The position numbers were made by a program, and so were the translations under genes. A stretch of DNA of 14,000 bases from Owenia fusiformis (Eukaryota > Annelida > Polychaeta > Sabellida > Oweniidae). Below are positions 1 through 7,129 of this stretch, piece after piece (within the stretch, counting starts at the first letter, position 1; each line of letters begins with the position of its first letter). The stretch lies in assembly GCA_903813345.2 (NCBI GenBank), contig CAIIXF020000420.1, positions 1-14,000 of the forward strand, in the 5' to 3' direction. The notes beneath the pieces are model-generated. The model was not told the origin of the DNA. It made no database searches and was given only the letters and a program-made list of their open reading frames with translations.

Positions 1-765
1 CTATGTAACCAATAAAAGAAACATGTTTCCTTTGTATTCATATTTAAATATGAAAATATAAAGAAGTATTATACATTTTGATAAAATTGCCTCTCGAGCT
101 CGTGCATATCTCTGAGAGATAAAACAAACTATAGCTTCAACGAGCAAAGAAAATGAAGGGGAAGTACGAATCGTGTTTTGAAAAACAGACCCCGGGATAC
201 GTTCTAAAAGCAATCAATGACATTCTTTTAACAGCATCCTGATTTACGCATGCAATAAATCGACCAATTTAGATTCCTCAAAATATCTAAGATTGGTTAT
301 GCCACATTTGGGAACAGATAGCCTGAGATTAATCATCCCAATTGACTGAACTTTCCTCAAACTTGAATTAATCTCGAACTGAGAGATTTTTTGATGAAAC
401 TCAATCAATGTTTTCTTTTGAAACTCCATGGATGCCTACCCCTGTGGCCTTATACATTGGGAGTATCTGTGAAGTCCCTTTCCTGATTGTTTCTTCCCAA
501 AACTTTCAAATTGTAAGCGCTTAAATGATGTTTAACCTACTATACTTTGTGCAGGATACAAAGCATTGTTTAAAAGAATCATCAGTTGTCAATTTCCGAT
601 CGAGAAATGATGTTATTAAGGCAACAAATAAGTTTCAAAAAGGTATTAACACGATATCCAAAGCGTTAATTGTAAATCGTCACTGTATGTTATCGCCAAA
701 CAGTTTGAGAGTTGTATTAAAGTGAGTAGCCTCCAATAGTATTGAAGTTCTTGGACTTACGAACT
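1..765. other. AT-rich host flank, no complete gene seen
   Basis: Both strands were read. Only short open frames occur, including minus-strand ones of 70 codons (1-213) and 61 codons (244-429). Neither shows a recognisable motif, and the second is closed by an in-frame stop three codons before its ATG. The one stretch with exon-like borders is 555-721, listed separately. The local composition lacks the strong G/T bias of the plus strand that begins at about 1678, so this is a different sequence class from the retroelement array. Confidence 0.5.
555..721 (+). other. Possible internal coding exon (167 bp)
   Basis: The segment is preceded by a pyrimidine-containing stretch ending in TTTGTGCAG, a plausible splice acceptor. 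It is followed by GTGAGT at 722-727, a strong donor. The frame beginning GAT-ACA-AAG stays open across all 167 bases, which is 55 codons plus 2 nt, so an intron of phase 2 would follow. The encoded peptide begins DTKHCLKES and contains VNFRSRND and IVNRHCML. I do not recognise the family; the look is of a fragment of a larger protein, possibly a transposon-derived one. An open frame of this length can occur by chance, and no neighbouring exon was found in the window. It could be a decayed remnant. Confidence 0.25.
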
Positions 766-1002
766 TGTTGTTGATTTTCACATCTGATGAATATTAAGCA
801 AATATTTCATTCTATGGAGGGCAATACCTGTTCATCTTTCAATGATTTTTGCGGTATGTATTGCCCGCAGCCCGTAGTTTTTGTTTTATTATATCATTGC
901 TAGACATTCCCTATGATCATTTATTTTAATCAATAATATATCACAATTTCTAGCAATGATATAATAAATCGATATATTCATCAGATGTGAAAATCAACAA
1001 CA
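766..1002. repeat. 29-bp inverted repeat pair (766-794 / 974-1002)
   Basis: The plus-strand run beginning TGTTGTTGATTTTCACATC at 766-794 is the exact reverse complement of 974-1002. The right arm lies inside the MITE-like element at 880-1289 and the left arm outside it. A further inverted pair, 942-966 and 1003-1027 (core TTTCTAGCAATGATATA), directly abuts the right arm. The arms therefore nest inside one another, which suggests several rounds of fold-back insertion or rearrangement. Confidence 0.7.
820..873 (+). repeat. Partial copy of the GGCAATACC fold-back repeat
   Basis: It begins GGCAATACCTGTTCA and continues through TTTCAATGATTTTTGC and GTATTGCCCGCAGC. It matches the left half of the complete 98-bp fold-back repeat at 1308-1405. 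The shared similarity even starts upstream, at AAATATTTCATTCTATG (800-816 and 1287-1303). It is a direct repeat of that segment, separated from it by the 410-bp MITE-like element. Confidence 0.6.
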
Positions 1003-1289
1003 TATTATATCATTGCTAGAAATTGTGTGATTTGATTGGTCGAGTCAGTACCATGTGATCAAAAATACCATAACGTATTTCACAGCTCCCTTAATTTTAG
1101 GATAATAAAAGACGTATTGCCCGGCGTATTGCCCGCCCGGGAATTCTGACAACTACACTGGACGAAAATAAAGTGTACCATTCAATGATACTTACGTAAT
1201 TATGTTCACTTAATTATGGATTAATGATATATTAATTGATTAAAATAAATGATCATAGGGAATGTCTAGCAATGATATAATAAAACAAA
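880..1289. mobile_element. MITE-like element with perfect 55-bp TIRs
   Basis: Positions 880-934 (TTTGTTTTATTATATCATTG...) and 1235-1289 are exact reverse complements over 55 bp. They bound a 410-bp segment with no coding capacity. Inside, a second inverted pair at 942-966 and 1003-1027 reuses the terminal word TATATCATTGCTAGA. Long perfect terminal repeats around a short non-coding core are typical of non-autonomous DNA transposons (MITEs). I could not define a clear target-site duplication. The flanks instead carry direct repeats of AAATATTTCATTCTATG followed by a GGCAATACC repeat, so the insertion history is compound. The superfamily cannot be assigned. Confidence 0.65.
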
Positions 1290-1307
1290 TATTTCATTCT
1301 ATGTTCA

Positions 1308-1405
1308 GGCAATACCTGTTGCACTTTCAATGATTTTTGCAGCATGTATTTCCCTCGCCCAACGTGCTGCGGGCAATACATACTGAAAAATGAACAGGTA
1401 TTGCC
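1308..1405. repeat. 98-bp fold-back repeat (GGCAATACC...GGTATTGCC)
   Basis: The ends GGCAATACCTGTT (1308-1320) and AACAGGTATTGCC (1393-1405) are exact reverse complements. The inner part shows further complementarity around GTATTGCCCGCAGC-type words, such as GCTGCGGGCAATACAT near 1366-1381. The whole segment can therefore fold into an imperfect hairpin. It ends 9 bp before the retroelement array starts at 1415. No coding capacity is visible. It is probably a small non-autonomous fold-back element. Confidence 0.6.
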
Positions 1406-1414
1406 ATGGGCTTT

Positions 1415-1677
1415 GATTCTTGGGGAGATGACTTAGAAAATGTCTTGAGACATCACCAGTTATGTGCACGCATTGTTCATGCAGTCTGTGAACAAGCGGT
1501 GAGAGGTCTCTGTGTGGGGACCTGGGGGACATAATCTAGTCGCCTAAGTTTCCCTAAACTATCGCATGTCTAATATGTGACAAGAATAGTATATGTCAGT
1601 AAAAATGGCGTAAGATATTGTTCGTATCTTACCCAAGAAATATTGTTTTGTTTTTTGTTATTTTTGTGAGGGCGGCC
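1415..1677 (-). repeat. Extra 263-bp terminal block at the array edge
   Basis: This is a direct duplicate of 1678-1940, both starting GATTCTTGGGGAGATGAC and ending GGGCGGCC. The same block recurs once at 7985-8247. It is therefore tandemly doubled only at the host-flank edge of the array, which is the 3' edge in the sense of the element. Each block contains a perfect 8-bp hairpin, GTAAGATA-TTGTTCG-TATCTTAC (1610-1632; also 1873-1895 and 8180-8202), and the short palindrome GTCTTGAGAC. The duplication resembles the partial terminal copies (pseudo-LTRs) that Penelope-like elements leave at their ends. No gene is present. Confidence 0.85.
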
Positions 1678-1960
1678 GATTCTTGGGGAGATGACTTAGA
1701 AAATGTCTTGAGACATCACCAGTTATGTGCACGCATTGTTCATGCAGTCTGTGAACAAGCGGTGAGAGGTCTCTGTGTGGGGACCTGGGGGACATAATCT
1801 AGTCGCCTAAGTTTCCCTAAACTATCGCATGTCTAATATGTGACAAGAATAGTATATGTCAGTAAAAATGGCGTAAGATATTGTTCGTATCTTACCCAAG
1901 AAATATTGTTTTGTTTTTTGTTATTTTTGTGAGGGCGGCCGGACATCCCGGTCCTGTGGT

Positions 1961-2047
1961 GGACCATCTCTCTTATATGTGTGTCATGATAAGAGCACAA
2001 GATGTTTCGAACTCATGGGTGGTAGTCCATGATGTGTTCTTCATCAG
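1961..2047 (-). ncRNA. Hammerhead-ribozyme-like core, unit 1
   Basis: On the minus strand, CTGATGA (2047-2041) is followed by a hairpin with arms GAAC/GTTC (2039-2036 with 2012-2009) and TCATGG/CCATGA (2032-2027 with 2018-2013). The conserved GAAA (2008-2005) comes next. A second stem follows: CATC/GATG (2004-2001 with 1968-1965) topped by CTCTTAT/ATAAGAG (1995-1989 with 1976-1970). The strand then reads GGTCC, where GUC would be the usual cleavage triplet. Hammerhead ribozymes are known from pseudo-LTRs of Penelope-like elements. Defects are one extra A before stem II, one bulged G next to the cleavage triplet, and no helix I between the flanks. The motif may be degenerate, or active only in another fold. 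Confidence 0.35.
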
Positions 2048-2050
2048 CGG

Positions 2051-2080
2051 CTTGGGGAATGGGGAGGGGGAAGGGGGAAT
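2051..2080 (+). other. G-quadruplex-type tract, unit 1
   Basis: The plus strand has four runs of four or five G (2054-2057, 2061-2064, 2066-2070, 2073-2077) with loops of 3, 1 and 2 nt, which meets the standard G-quadruplex pattern. On the element's sense strand it is C-rich and sits directly 5' of the hammerhead-like CTGATGA. It recurs at 8358-8387. A different G-rich tract is found at 7743-7765. Confidence 0.6.
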
Positions 2081-2218
2081 GTTAGTGTATACACGGGTGT
2101 GTGTTCCGAAGTACGGGCAGTGGTTTGCAGGTTTAAATTGTAAACGTTTGGTGTGTTTTGGTTGGCACTAGTAGTAGAAGTGTTGTTTAGTTTTAAAGTT
2201 AGTAATACAAGGGTTTGC

Positions 2219-2224
2219 TTTATT
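2219..2224 (-). terminator. Candidate AATAAA polyadenylation signal
   Basis: The minus strand reads AATAAA here, about 180 nt downstream of the stop codon of the 251-codon gene. The position suits 3'-end formation of that mRNA, but the hexamer is common in A-rich sequence and no downstream element was established. The equivalent site in unit 2 is 8526-8531. Confidence 0.3.
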
Positions 2225-2404
2225 AGTTTTAGGGGGGTTAATATAGTTTCGGGTTAACATGTTTGGCGGTTTCCATACACGTTCATACATTTCATATGCT
2301 ATACACATTCATACTTTTAAATTCATAAATGTTTAATTGCTCTTTTGGTAGAGAATGGTGGCCCTGAGAAGGGCCGGGGTTGTATTTTTTAAAGTAGTTT
2401 TGTT

Positions 2405-3160
2405 CTACTGTCTTTTCCCACGGGGTTTTGTGTTTGGTTCCCGTCTTTTTGGTTTGAAGGCCTCACGCCTGTACTGCTCTGCCAGTTTGTCTGCTTCTAC
2501 AAGGCCGATGGTTTTGGCTAGCGTTTGGATGGTTTCACTGGTTTGTTGTCTGTGAAAGTCTAGTCTGTTTTGGCTGTGGAGTGTGGTGGCTTCTGTCAGC
2601 TGGTCGCTGCAATGGTGTAAAATAACATCAAACGCCTTTTCAATATCAGAGGTTTCCTTCTCAGGGGCGCCGCATTTGATATTTGGTATGAGGCCTCTTG
2701 GGATGCCTCCCGGGCAGTTGTTAAGGCTTTTAAGGACGCCATCGTGTCTGGCTTCCCAGTGTATTGATGTTCTCAAACGGGTGAGTAGAGCTGGGTCTGC
2801 TTGGCGTGTGGCGTTGGGGTTGTTCCCGATGTTTGTAGGTAGGCCTAGACCCATCGCGTCTATGATGTTGAGAGTGTGTTTGGGTTTGCGTGGTATTGTG
2901 TATAAAGGGTTGTTTTTTGTGAAGGTAGAGGCCGACTTGATATGGTGTTTGTCTTTAGGGCTGCTGGTTGTAGCTTGTTTAAAGGCTTGCTTGTTGAAGG
3001 CAGCGCTGTTAGCTGGTACTTCTGAGTCGGGAATGGTGTCCCTGCTGTCATTCATCTCCATAGAGTTATGAGAGTTGAATCTCCCGCTGCAGATAGACGC
3101 CTGGGTATCATTGGCGTTGGCAATCATCTGGCCTATTGATAGGTCTTTGGCAATGCTCAT
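2405..3160 (-). CDS. Unrecognised 251-residue element protein, unit 1
   Basis: The frame runs from ATG (3160-3158) to a stop at 2405 without interruption and lies 52 nt downstream of a good promoter. Residues 1-100 are polar and rich in Ser, Asn and Thr, probably disordered. Residues 125-180 hold a compact block with HWEARHDG, CPGGIPRGLIPN and two further cysteines (C163, C184). Residues 170-230 look helical, possibly a coiled coil (LHSQNRLDFHRQ, LAKTIGLVEADKL). The last 21 residues are strongly basic (RREAFKPKRR, KPRGKR). I do not recognise a named domain. The P-R-G-L block followed by a helix with Cys-Ser loosely resembles, from memory, small proteins encoded beside Penelope-type RTs in animals; this is weak inference. 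A nucleic-acid-binding ORF1-like role would fit the basic tail. It is identical to the gene at 8712-9467. Confidence 0.7.
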   Translation of the reverse strand: MSIAKDLSIGQMIANANDTQASICSGRFNSHNSMEMNDSRDTIPDSEVPANSAAFNKQAFKQATTSSPKDKHHIKSASTFTKNNPLYTIPRKPKHTLNIIDAMGLGLPTNIGNNPNATRQADPALLTRLRTSIHWEARHDGVLKSLNNCPGGIPRGLIPNIKCGAPEKETSDIEKAFDVILHHCSDQLTEATTLHSQNRLDFHRQQTSETIQTLAKTIGLVEADKLAEQYRREAFKPKRREPNTKPRGKRQ

Positions 3161-3205
3161 GTTGAGGTTTAGGTTGTTGTTGTTGTTATGTTGTCAGTGT
3201 TGTAC

Positions 3206-3277
3206 TGTAATATGATCTATCGTCCTCGTGTGTTATATTTATATGGAAGGTGCGGACGTCAGAGAACAAACTTCCGG
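3206..3277 (-). promoter_or_regulatory. TATA/initiator promoter of the 251-codon gene, unit 1
   Basis: On the minus strand the order is CCGGAAG (3277-3271, ETS-type site), TGACGTC (3261-3255, CRE/ATF-type site), TATAAATA (3243-3236) and TCATATT (3215-3209, matching the initiator consensus). The initiator A at 3213 lies 30 nt from the first T of the TATA box, the textbook spacing. The start codon of the 251-codon gene is 53 nt further on. Because units are tandem, a transcript from here could also continue into the RT gene of the next unit. The next-unit equivalent is 9513-9584. Confidence 0.6.
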
Positions 3278-3283
3278 TTTATT
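3278..3283 (-). terminator. Candidate AATAAA polyadenylation signal after the RT gene
   Basis: The minus strand reads GCAATAAACC about 590 nt downstream of the RT stop codon and directly upstream of the promoter for the 251-codon gene. It is in the right place to end an RT transcript before the next transcription unit starts. Only the hexamer supports it. The equivalent in unit 2 is 9585-9590. Confidence 0.3.
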
Positions 3284-3869
3284 GCTCTTCTTAGTGAAAA
3301 GTCGATAAGATTAAATGTAAGTGTGTTTGTTGTGTGACTTTAAGCGGGTATAGCTCTGGATGTAGTGCCTTGATTTTAGTGTGGTTGGTGTGTTTTTGTT
3401 TGTCTAAGTTTGTTCTATAAGGTCGTGTTAAAGTTTTGTGTTTAGAATGTTCGATTGTGGTTTTGTGGTTGATGAATCGTAATATGGTGCCGATTTTTTC
3501 AAAGTTTTTCGTGGTTTTCGTGTTATTGTTGTTATTTAGTAGCTGTGTATTGCCTTTTATTTGTAGTGGTTGTGTAGAATAGGGTTGTAGCTACCTTATG
3601 GTGTTTAGTTTTTGAAGTTTGGTGCAATATTGGTTGAGTTATGGTTGTATTTCTACGGGTCAAGAAACACAGTGATTTCCCCGGGAATTTAGTTGGTTTG
3701 GGAGAGTTGCGGTCTTTAATTGGTGTGCTTGTTGTGTTGTATATCATGTTTTTTTTTTTGGTATGTAAATATTGAATTTGTTAGTTGTTCGTGTGTTTTG
3801 GGTTTTCTGGGTGTGGTGGTTTGGTTATTAGAGGTCGGGTAGTTGTCAATTATATATAATAGGGTTGTT

Positions 3870-5759
3870 CTATGTGTTAGAGAATTTGGCTCTGACTAGA
3901 GCATCGCTGAGATTTTGGTTTCTTCTCAGAGCAATAGTAGGGCTATTGGGGTATATCTGGGTTAGTGTAGGGTCGCTTTTTATAATGTGCCAGTGTTTTT
4001 GCAGAATAGTTTTGATCTGGTGGTTGATACCCGAGTGTGTGGTAATGAATGGTAGTGTGTTGTTTTCATATGTTTTAGTGCGGCGGGTACGGGCTGGTTG
4101 GTTCAGTAGTAGCGTTCTATTTAGTTTTCTGGTGTTAGCTATGTGTTTGTTGAAGTTCCTCGGGTTATGTCCACGTGTTTTTAGGTATTTTTTGAGGTTT
4201 TCCGAGTTTGAATCGTAGTCTAGTGTTGTAGTGCAGAGTTTTTTGTATCTAATGCATTCCCCTTTGGCTAGGTTGTCTAGGCAATGTTTAGGGTGAAATG
4301 AGTTTGCAGGTATGAATATGTGAGCATCGGTTGGTTTGGAGTATAGTTTGGTGTGTAGTGTTTTGGTGGTGTTGAACTCCTTAGGTTTGTATATCAGAGC
4401 GTCAAGGAATGGTATTTCCGTTGTAGATGTTTCTACTTCAAATTTAATTGTGTCATGTGTTTGGTTGCAATGTTGAATGAATGTGTTGAGTTCCTGGGTG
4501 TTGTGTTCCCAGATTATGAATATGTCGTCGATATATCTGAGGTAAATCGTGGGTTTTTTGTTGTTGGGTGCTGTTTCTAAGATTTTGTTCTCAATTTCAG
4601 CCATAGCTAGAATGGCCAGCGAGGGACTGATTTTAGAGCCCATGGCGCATCCGAATTTCTGGTGGTAGTATTCATTGTTGAATTCGAATATGTTCTGTTT
4701 GAGAATAATGTTGAGTAATTGTGTAATTCTTCTGTTAGAGGGTATGTTGATGTCTAGTTGGAGATTGGTTTTGTTCAAGTTGATGTGTTTTAGCGTTGCT
4801 GCAATAGCGTCACTATGGTTGATGTTGGTGTAAAGGCTGCTCACGTCCATTGTTACTAGAATGCAGTCTGGTTTGAGGGCGGGTAGTGATTGCAATTTGT
4901 TGATGAGATCAGTGCTATCTCTGACAAATGAAGGTATCATTTTGGTGAGTGGTTGGAGGAAATAGTCCAAGTACATTGCTATTTTTTCTGTTGGCCCGTT
5001 GTTACCAGATAGGATTGGTCTTCCTGGTGGGGGCGACTTGTTTTTGTGTATTTTTGGTAAATGATAGAATCTAGGTGCGCGTTCTTTCCCTGTGGGTGTG
5101 AGGAAATTCAACGTTGTTTCATCAATGTCGTGTTCTCTATACATTTCTAAAGCAATTTTTTTAATTGCTTGGCATATTTCTTGTATGTGTGGTGATTCGA
5201 CTTTGTTGTAAGTGTTAGAGTCGGAGAGTTGTCTAATTGCTTCTGTTTGGTAGTCTGATTTGTTCTGAACGGTGACAGCTCCACCTTTATCAGCTCTTTT
5301 GATGATGATTTTTTGGTTGTTTTTTAATTGTTTTAAAGCTGTTTGTTCTGGTTTGGATAGGTTGTTTTGGTAGATAGGTATATTGATTCGTTTAATATCC
5401 TTCTCTATATTGTTGATATATTTCTCTAGTTTGGGTGAAGTAGAGACGGGAGGTATGAAAGTGCTTTTGTTTTGGAATGGGTGTTTTGAGCGTTTGCTGT
5501 TATGAAACATCAATTTTAATCTCAATTTTCTAGTAAAATCTGAGATGTCAGTGGTCAGGTAATGTTGTATATTTTTGGGGTCGGGTGTGGGTATGAACTT
5601 TAGTCCTTTAGAGAGGACTGAAAGTTCTGGTTTAGATAGTTGTTGGTCTGATATGTTTACCACCAGTTTGGTTTTGGCTGCTTGTTTTTTATGTATTATG
5701 CTTGTGTTCCTATGTTTGATATAGGACCTATGTAGTTTGTTATTTCTTTTTCTGGTCAT
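3870..5759 (-). CDS. Penelope-like reverse transcriptase, endonuclease-less, unit 1
   Basis: The product is an RNA-directed DNA polymerase of the Penelope-like class, 629 residues from the ATG at 5759-5757. The frame is open back to a TAG at 5777-5775, and a start three codons earlier would have to use TTG. Visible motifs in order are LSKGLKFIPTP (49-59), KRADKGGAVTV (154-164), RAPRFYHLPKIHK (227-239), GRPILSGNNGPTEK (246-259), motif A TMDVSSLYTNI with catalytic D305, motif B GCAMGSKISPSLA (370-382), motif C YIDD with D411 and D412, and FLDALIYK after it. The thumb has KLYSKPTDAHIF, SFHPKHC and AKGECIRYKKLC. The C-terminal LRRNQNLSDALVRAKF (611-626) is where the linker to a GIY-YIG endonuclease normally begins, but the protein stops three residues later. 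All catalytic residues are present. It is identical to the copy at 10177-12066. Confidence 0.92.
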   Translation of the reverse strand: MTRKRNNKLHRSYIKHRNTSIIHKKQAAKTKLVVNISDQQLSKPELSVLSKGLKFIPTPDPKNIQHYLTTDISDFTRKLRLKLMFHNSKRSKHPFQNKSTFIPPVSTSPKLEKYINNIEKDIKRINIPIYQNNLSKPEQTALKQLKNNQKIIIKRADKGGAVTVQNKSDYQTEAIRQLSDSNTYNKVESPHIQEICQAIKKIALEMYREHDIDETTLNFLTPTGKERAPRFYHLPKIHKNKSPPPGRPILSGNNGPTEKIAMYLDYFLQPLTKMIPSFVRDSTDLINKLQSLPALKPDCILVTMDVSSLYTNINHSDAIAATLKHINLNKTNLQLDINIPSNRRITQLLNIILKQNIFEFNNEYYHQKFGCAMGSKISPSLAILAMAEIENKILETAPNNKKPTIYLRYIDDIFIIWEHNTQELNTFIQHCNQTHDTIKFEVETSTTEIPFLDALIYKPKEFNTTKTLHTKLYSKPTDAHIFIPANSFHPKHCLDNLAKGECIRYKKLCTTTLDYDSNSENLKKYLKTRGHNPRNFNKHIANTRKLNRTLLLNQPARTRRTKTYENNTLPFITTHSGINHQIKTILQKHWHIIKSDPTLTQIYPNSPTIALRRNQNLSDALVRAKFSNT

Positions 5760-6093
5760 ATTTAGCAAGTGTTGCTATAATATGAATGATTGTAGTTGTT
5801 GCAGGTATGCGTATTGTTCTCTGAGATGTTGAGTATTGAGTGGGATGAGAGAGATCAGTGATTTGGAATCCGTTAATGATATGCAGTGTTAGCGATGTAA
5901 TTATAGAGATGGTATCTCTATTGTTATGAAAGTTGGTTTGTGAAGTGTGAATAGGTGAACTATTTTTAGTTTGCGTGGTGCTATGTTTAATGTTTTAGGT
6001 GATGTTTGAGAGGCCTTTGATTTGTTTTCTATATCGAGTTGATATATTAAAGTGTTTTGGTATCTAGTTTATGAGATTCGTCTTGTTGCCATT

Positions 6094-6502
6094 TGGATTA
6101 AATTGGAATTGTTTTTGTTATGATTTTGGGTATGGCTTTTTTGGTTTTAGTATTCCAAAAAACGGTATATGCTTGATGGTTTGTGGGTAAATATGTGGTT
6201 AATAATTGGTATGGGTATGGTTTGGTTCTCTAGTATGCTGTGGTAGCTTTCTGGTAGAGGGTGTCTTGTTTTGTAACCATGTTTTTAGTTGATATTTGGT
6301 TATTATGTTGAGAGCGGTGTTTTCCGTTCATAATTCATGGGATGCGGTATTGGCGTTCGCGTATTTCGTATATGTATGGTTGTGTTGGTAGCAAAAGTAT
6401 GGTTAGTTAGTTGTTGTTTGGTTGTTTGGTTGTTTAGTATGGTATCCTGGTTTGATGTAGATATGTGTATAATGATGGTAGCATTGATAGTTGTAGAGAT
6501 AT
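6094..6502 (-). repeat. Leader repeat R1 (about 410 bp)
   Basis: Anchor words are TAGCTTTCTGGTAGAGGGTG (6244-6263), GGTGTTTTCCGTTC (6316-6329), GATGCGGTATTGGCGTTCG (6341-6359) and TGTTTAGTATGGTATCCTGG (6431-6450), ending before TTAACTTGATTGTG at 6502. The same anchors recur in R2 about 409 bp later and in R4 about 1044 bp later. The start is set by back-counting the period and is approximate. The equivalent in unit 2 is about 12401-12809. Confidence 0.6.
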
Positions 6503-6911
6503 TAACTTGATTGTGGGGGGGTTATTTTCGTTCGCAATATTATGTTTTTTTAGTTTTGATTTCCCGTAAGGGTATATGCGTGTTGATTTATGGAGGATTG
6601 GTATGGTTAGTTGTTTATTCCATTTTGGTTTGGTTGGTTAGTATGTTATGGCAGCTTTCCAGTGTGTGGTGTATTGTGTCAATACCGTGTTTTTTGGCTG
6701 AGATATGGCTTTTTTGGTGGGTGTGGTGTTTTCCGTTCCTGATTTTTAAGATGCGGTATTTTTGTTCACCGATTTCGTATGTGTGTTGCTGTGTGGGTAG
6801 GAAAGGTATGATGAATAAGCTGTTATTTGGTTTTTTGGTTGTTTAGTATGATATCTTGGTATGTTGAGGATGTGTTTATTTTGGTGGTGGCAATTATAGT
6901 TTAAGAGATTT
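6503..6911 (-). repeat. Leader repeat R2 (about 409 bp)
   Basis: This copy shows the same order of anchors as R1: AGCTTTCCAG (6653), GGTGTTTTCCGTTCC (about 6727), AAGATGCGGTATTTTTG, then TGTTTAGTATGATATCTTGG (6840), ending at TTAACTTGATTGTG (6911). Every anchor is 408-411 bp downstream of its R1 counterpart, so the repeat is tandem, though clearly diverged by substitutions and small gaps. The equivalent in unit 2 is about 12810-13218. Confidence 0.65.
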
Positions 6912-7129
6912 TAACTTGATTGTGAGGGCGGTTTTTCCGCTCTGAGATATCTGTTTGTACGCATTTTGGGATTGATAATTTCTAATACACGTAATGGTTA
7001 GTGAGGTGATATAAGAGTCTTTGGTTTGTATGTAGATGGTTTTATTATCTTGTTTGTTGTTTTGGGTGTTGTTTTGGGTGTTCAACTGTGTGTATTTCGT
7101 GATCGTACACATGGTATGGTGTGAAATTT
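6912..7129 (-). repeat. Interrupted leader segment R3 (about 218 bp)
   Basis: This segment lies between the TTAACTTG anchors at 6911 and 7129. It is about half a period long and lacks the AGCTTTCTGG and GGTGTTTTCCG anchors. It has a GTATTTCGTGATCG stretch resembling the TTTCGTATATG part of the full repeats. It also contains a short internal duplication, TTGTTTTGGGTGTTGTTTTGGGTGT, near 7057-7081. It is probably a partly deleted or rearranged repeat copy. Confidence 0.4.

Larger units (their letters stand above)
1678..2404 (-). other. Terminal non-coding segment of unit 1
   Basis: These 727 bp lie downstream of the 251-codon gene. They hold a minus-strand AATAAA at 2219-2224, a G-rich/C-rich tract at 2054-2077, a hammerhead-like core at 1961-2047 and the 263-bp block at 1678-1940. 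A 96-codon plus-strand frame (1881-2171) runs antisense through these structures and is not judged real. The same segment recurs at 7985-8711. Confidence 0.7.
3161..3869 (-). other. Spacer between RT gene and 251-codon gene, unit 1
   Basis: No convincing gene is present in these 709 bp. The part just after the RT stop was checked for a GIY-YIG endonuclease in another frame. The in-frame continuation meets further stops within 10 codons, and the neighbouring frame gives low-complexity Asn/Thr/Lys-rich peptide without the expected Gly-Tyr or Cys pattern. A 71-codon minus frame at 3532-3747 is of the same low-complexity type. The distal end holds a promoter (3206-3277) and an AATAAA (3278-3283). 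The equivalent segment in unit 2 is 9468-10176. Confidence 0.6.

Noticed and set aside
784-790. CTGATGA on the plus strand as a possible hammerhead start
   Set aside because: No adjacent stem followed by GAAA was found. The word belongs to the 29-bp inverted repeat.
1881-2171. 96-codon plus-strand frame across the terminal segment
   Set aside because: It is antisense and runs through the hairpin, hammerhead-like motif and G-tract. No protein motif is visible.
2583-3071. 162-codon plus-strand open frame, and its copy at 8890-9378
   Set aside because: It lies antisense to the 251-codon gene and has no motif. Its composition is that of the complementary strand of an A/C-rich gene.
3865-4218. 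117-codon hydrophobic plus-strand frame, copy at 10172-10525
   Set aside because: It overlaps the 3' part of the RT gene in antisense. Apparent membrane segments come from T/G-rich codons (Phe, Leu, Val, Trp) and not from a real gene.
6511-6846. 111-codon plus-strand frame rich in Trp, Cys and Val, copy at 12818-13153
   Set aside because: It sits within leader repeat R2, and the corresponding frames in R1 and R4 are broken. The composition reflects T/G-rich DNA.
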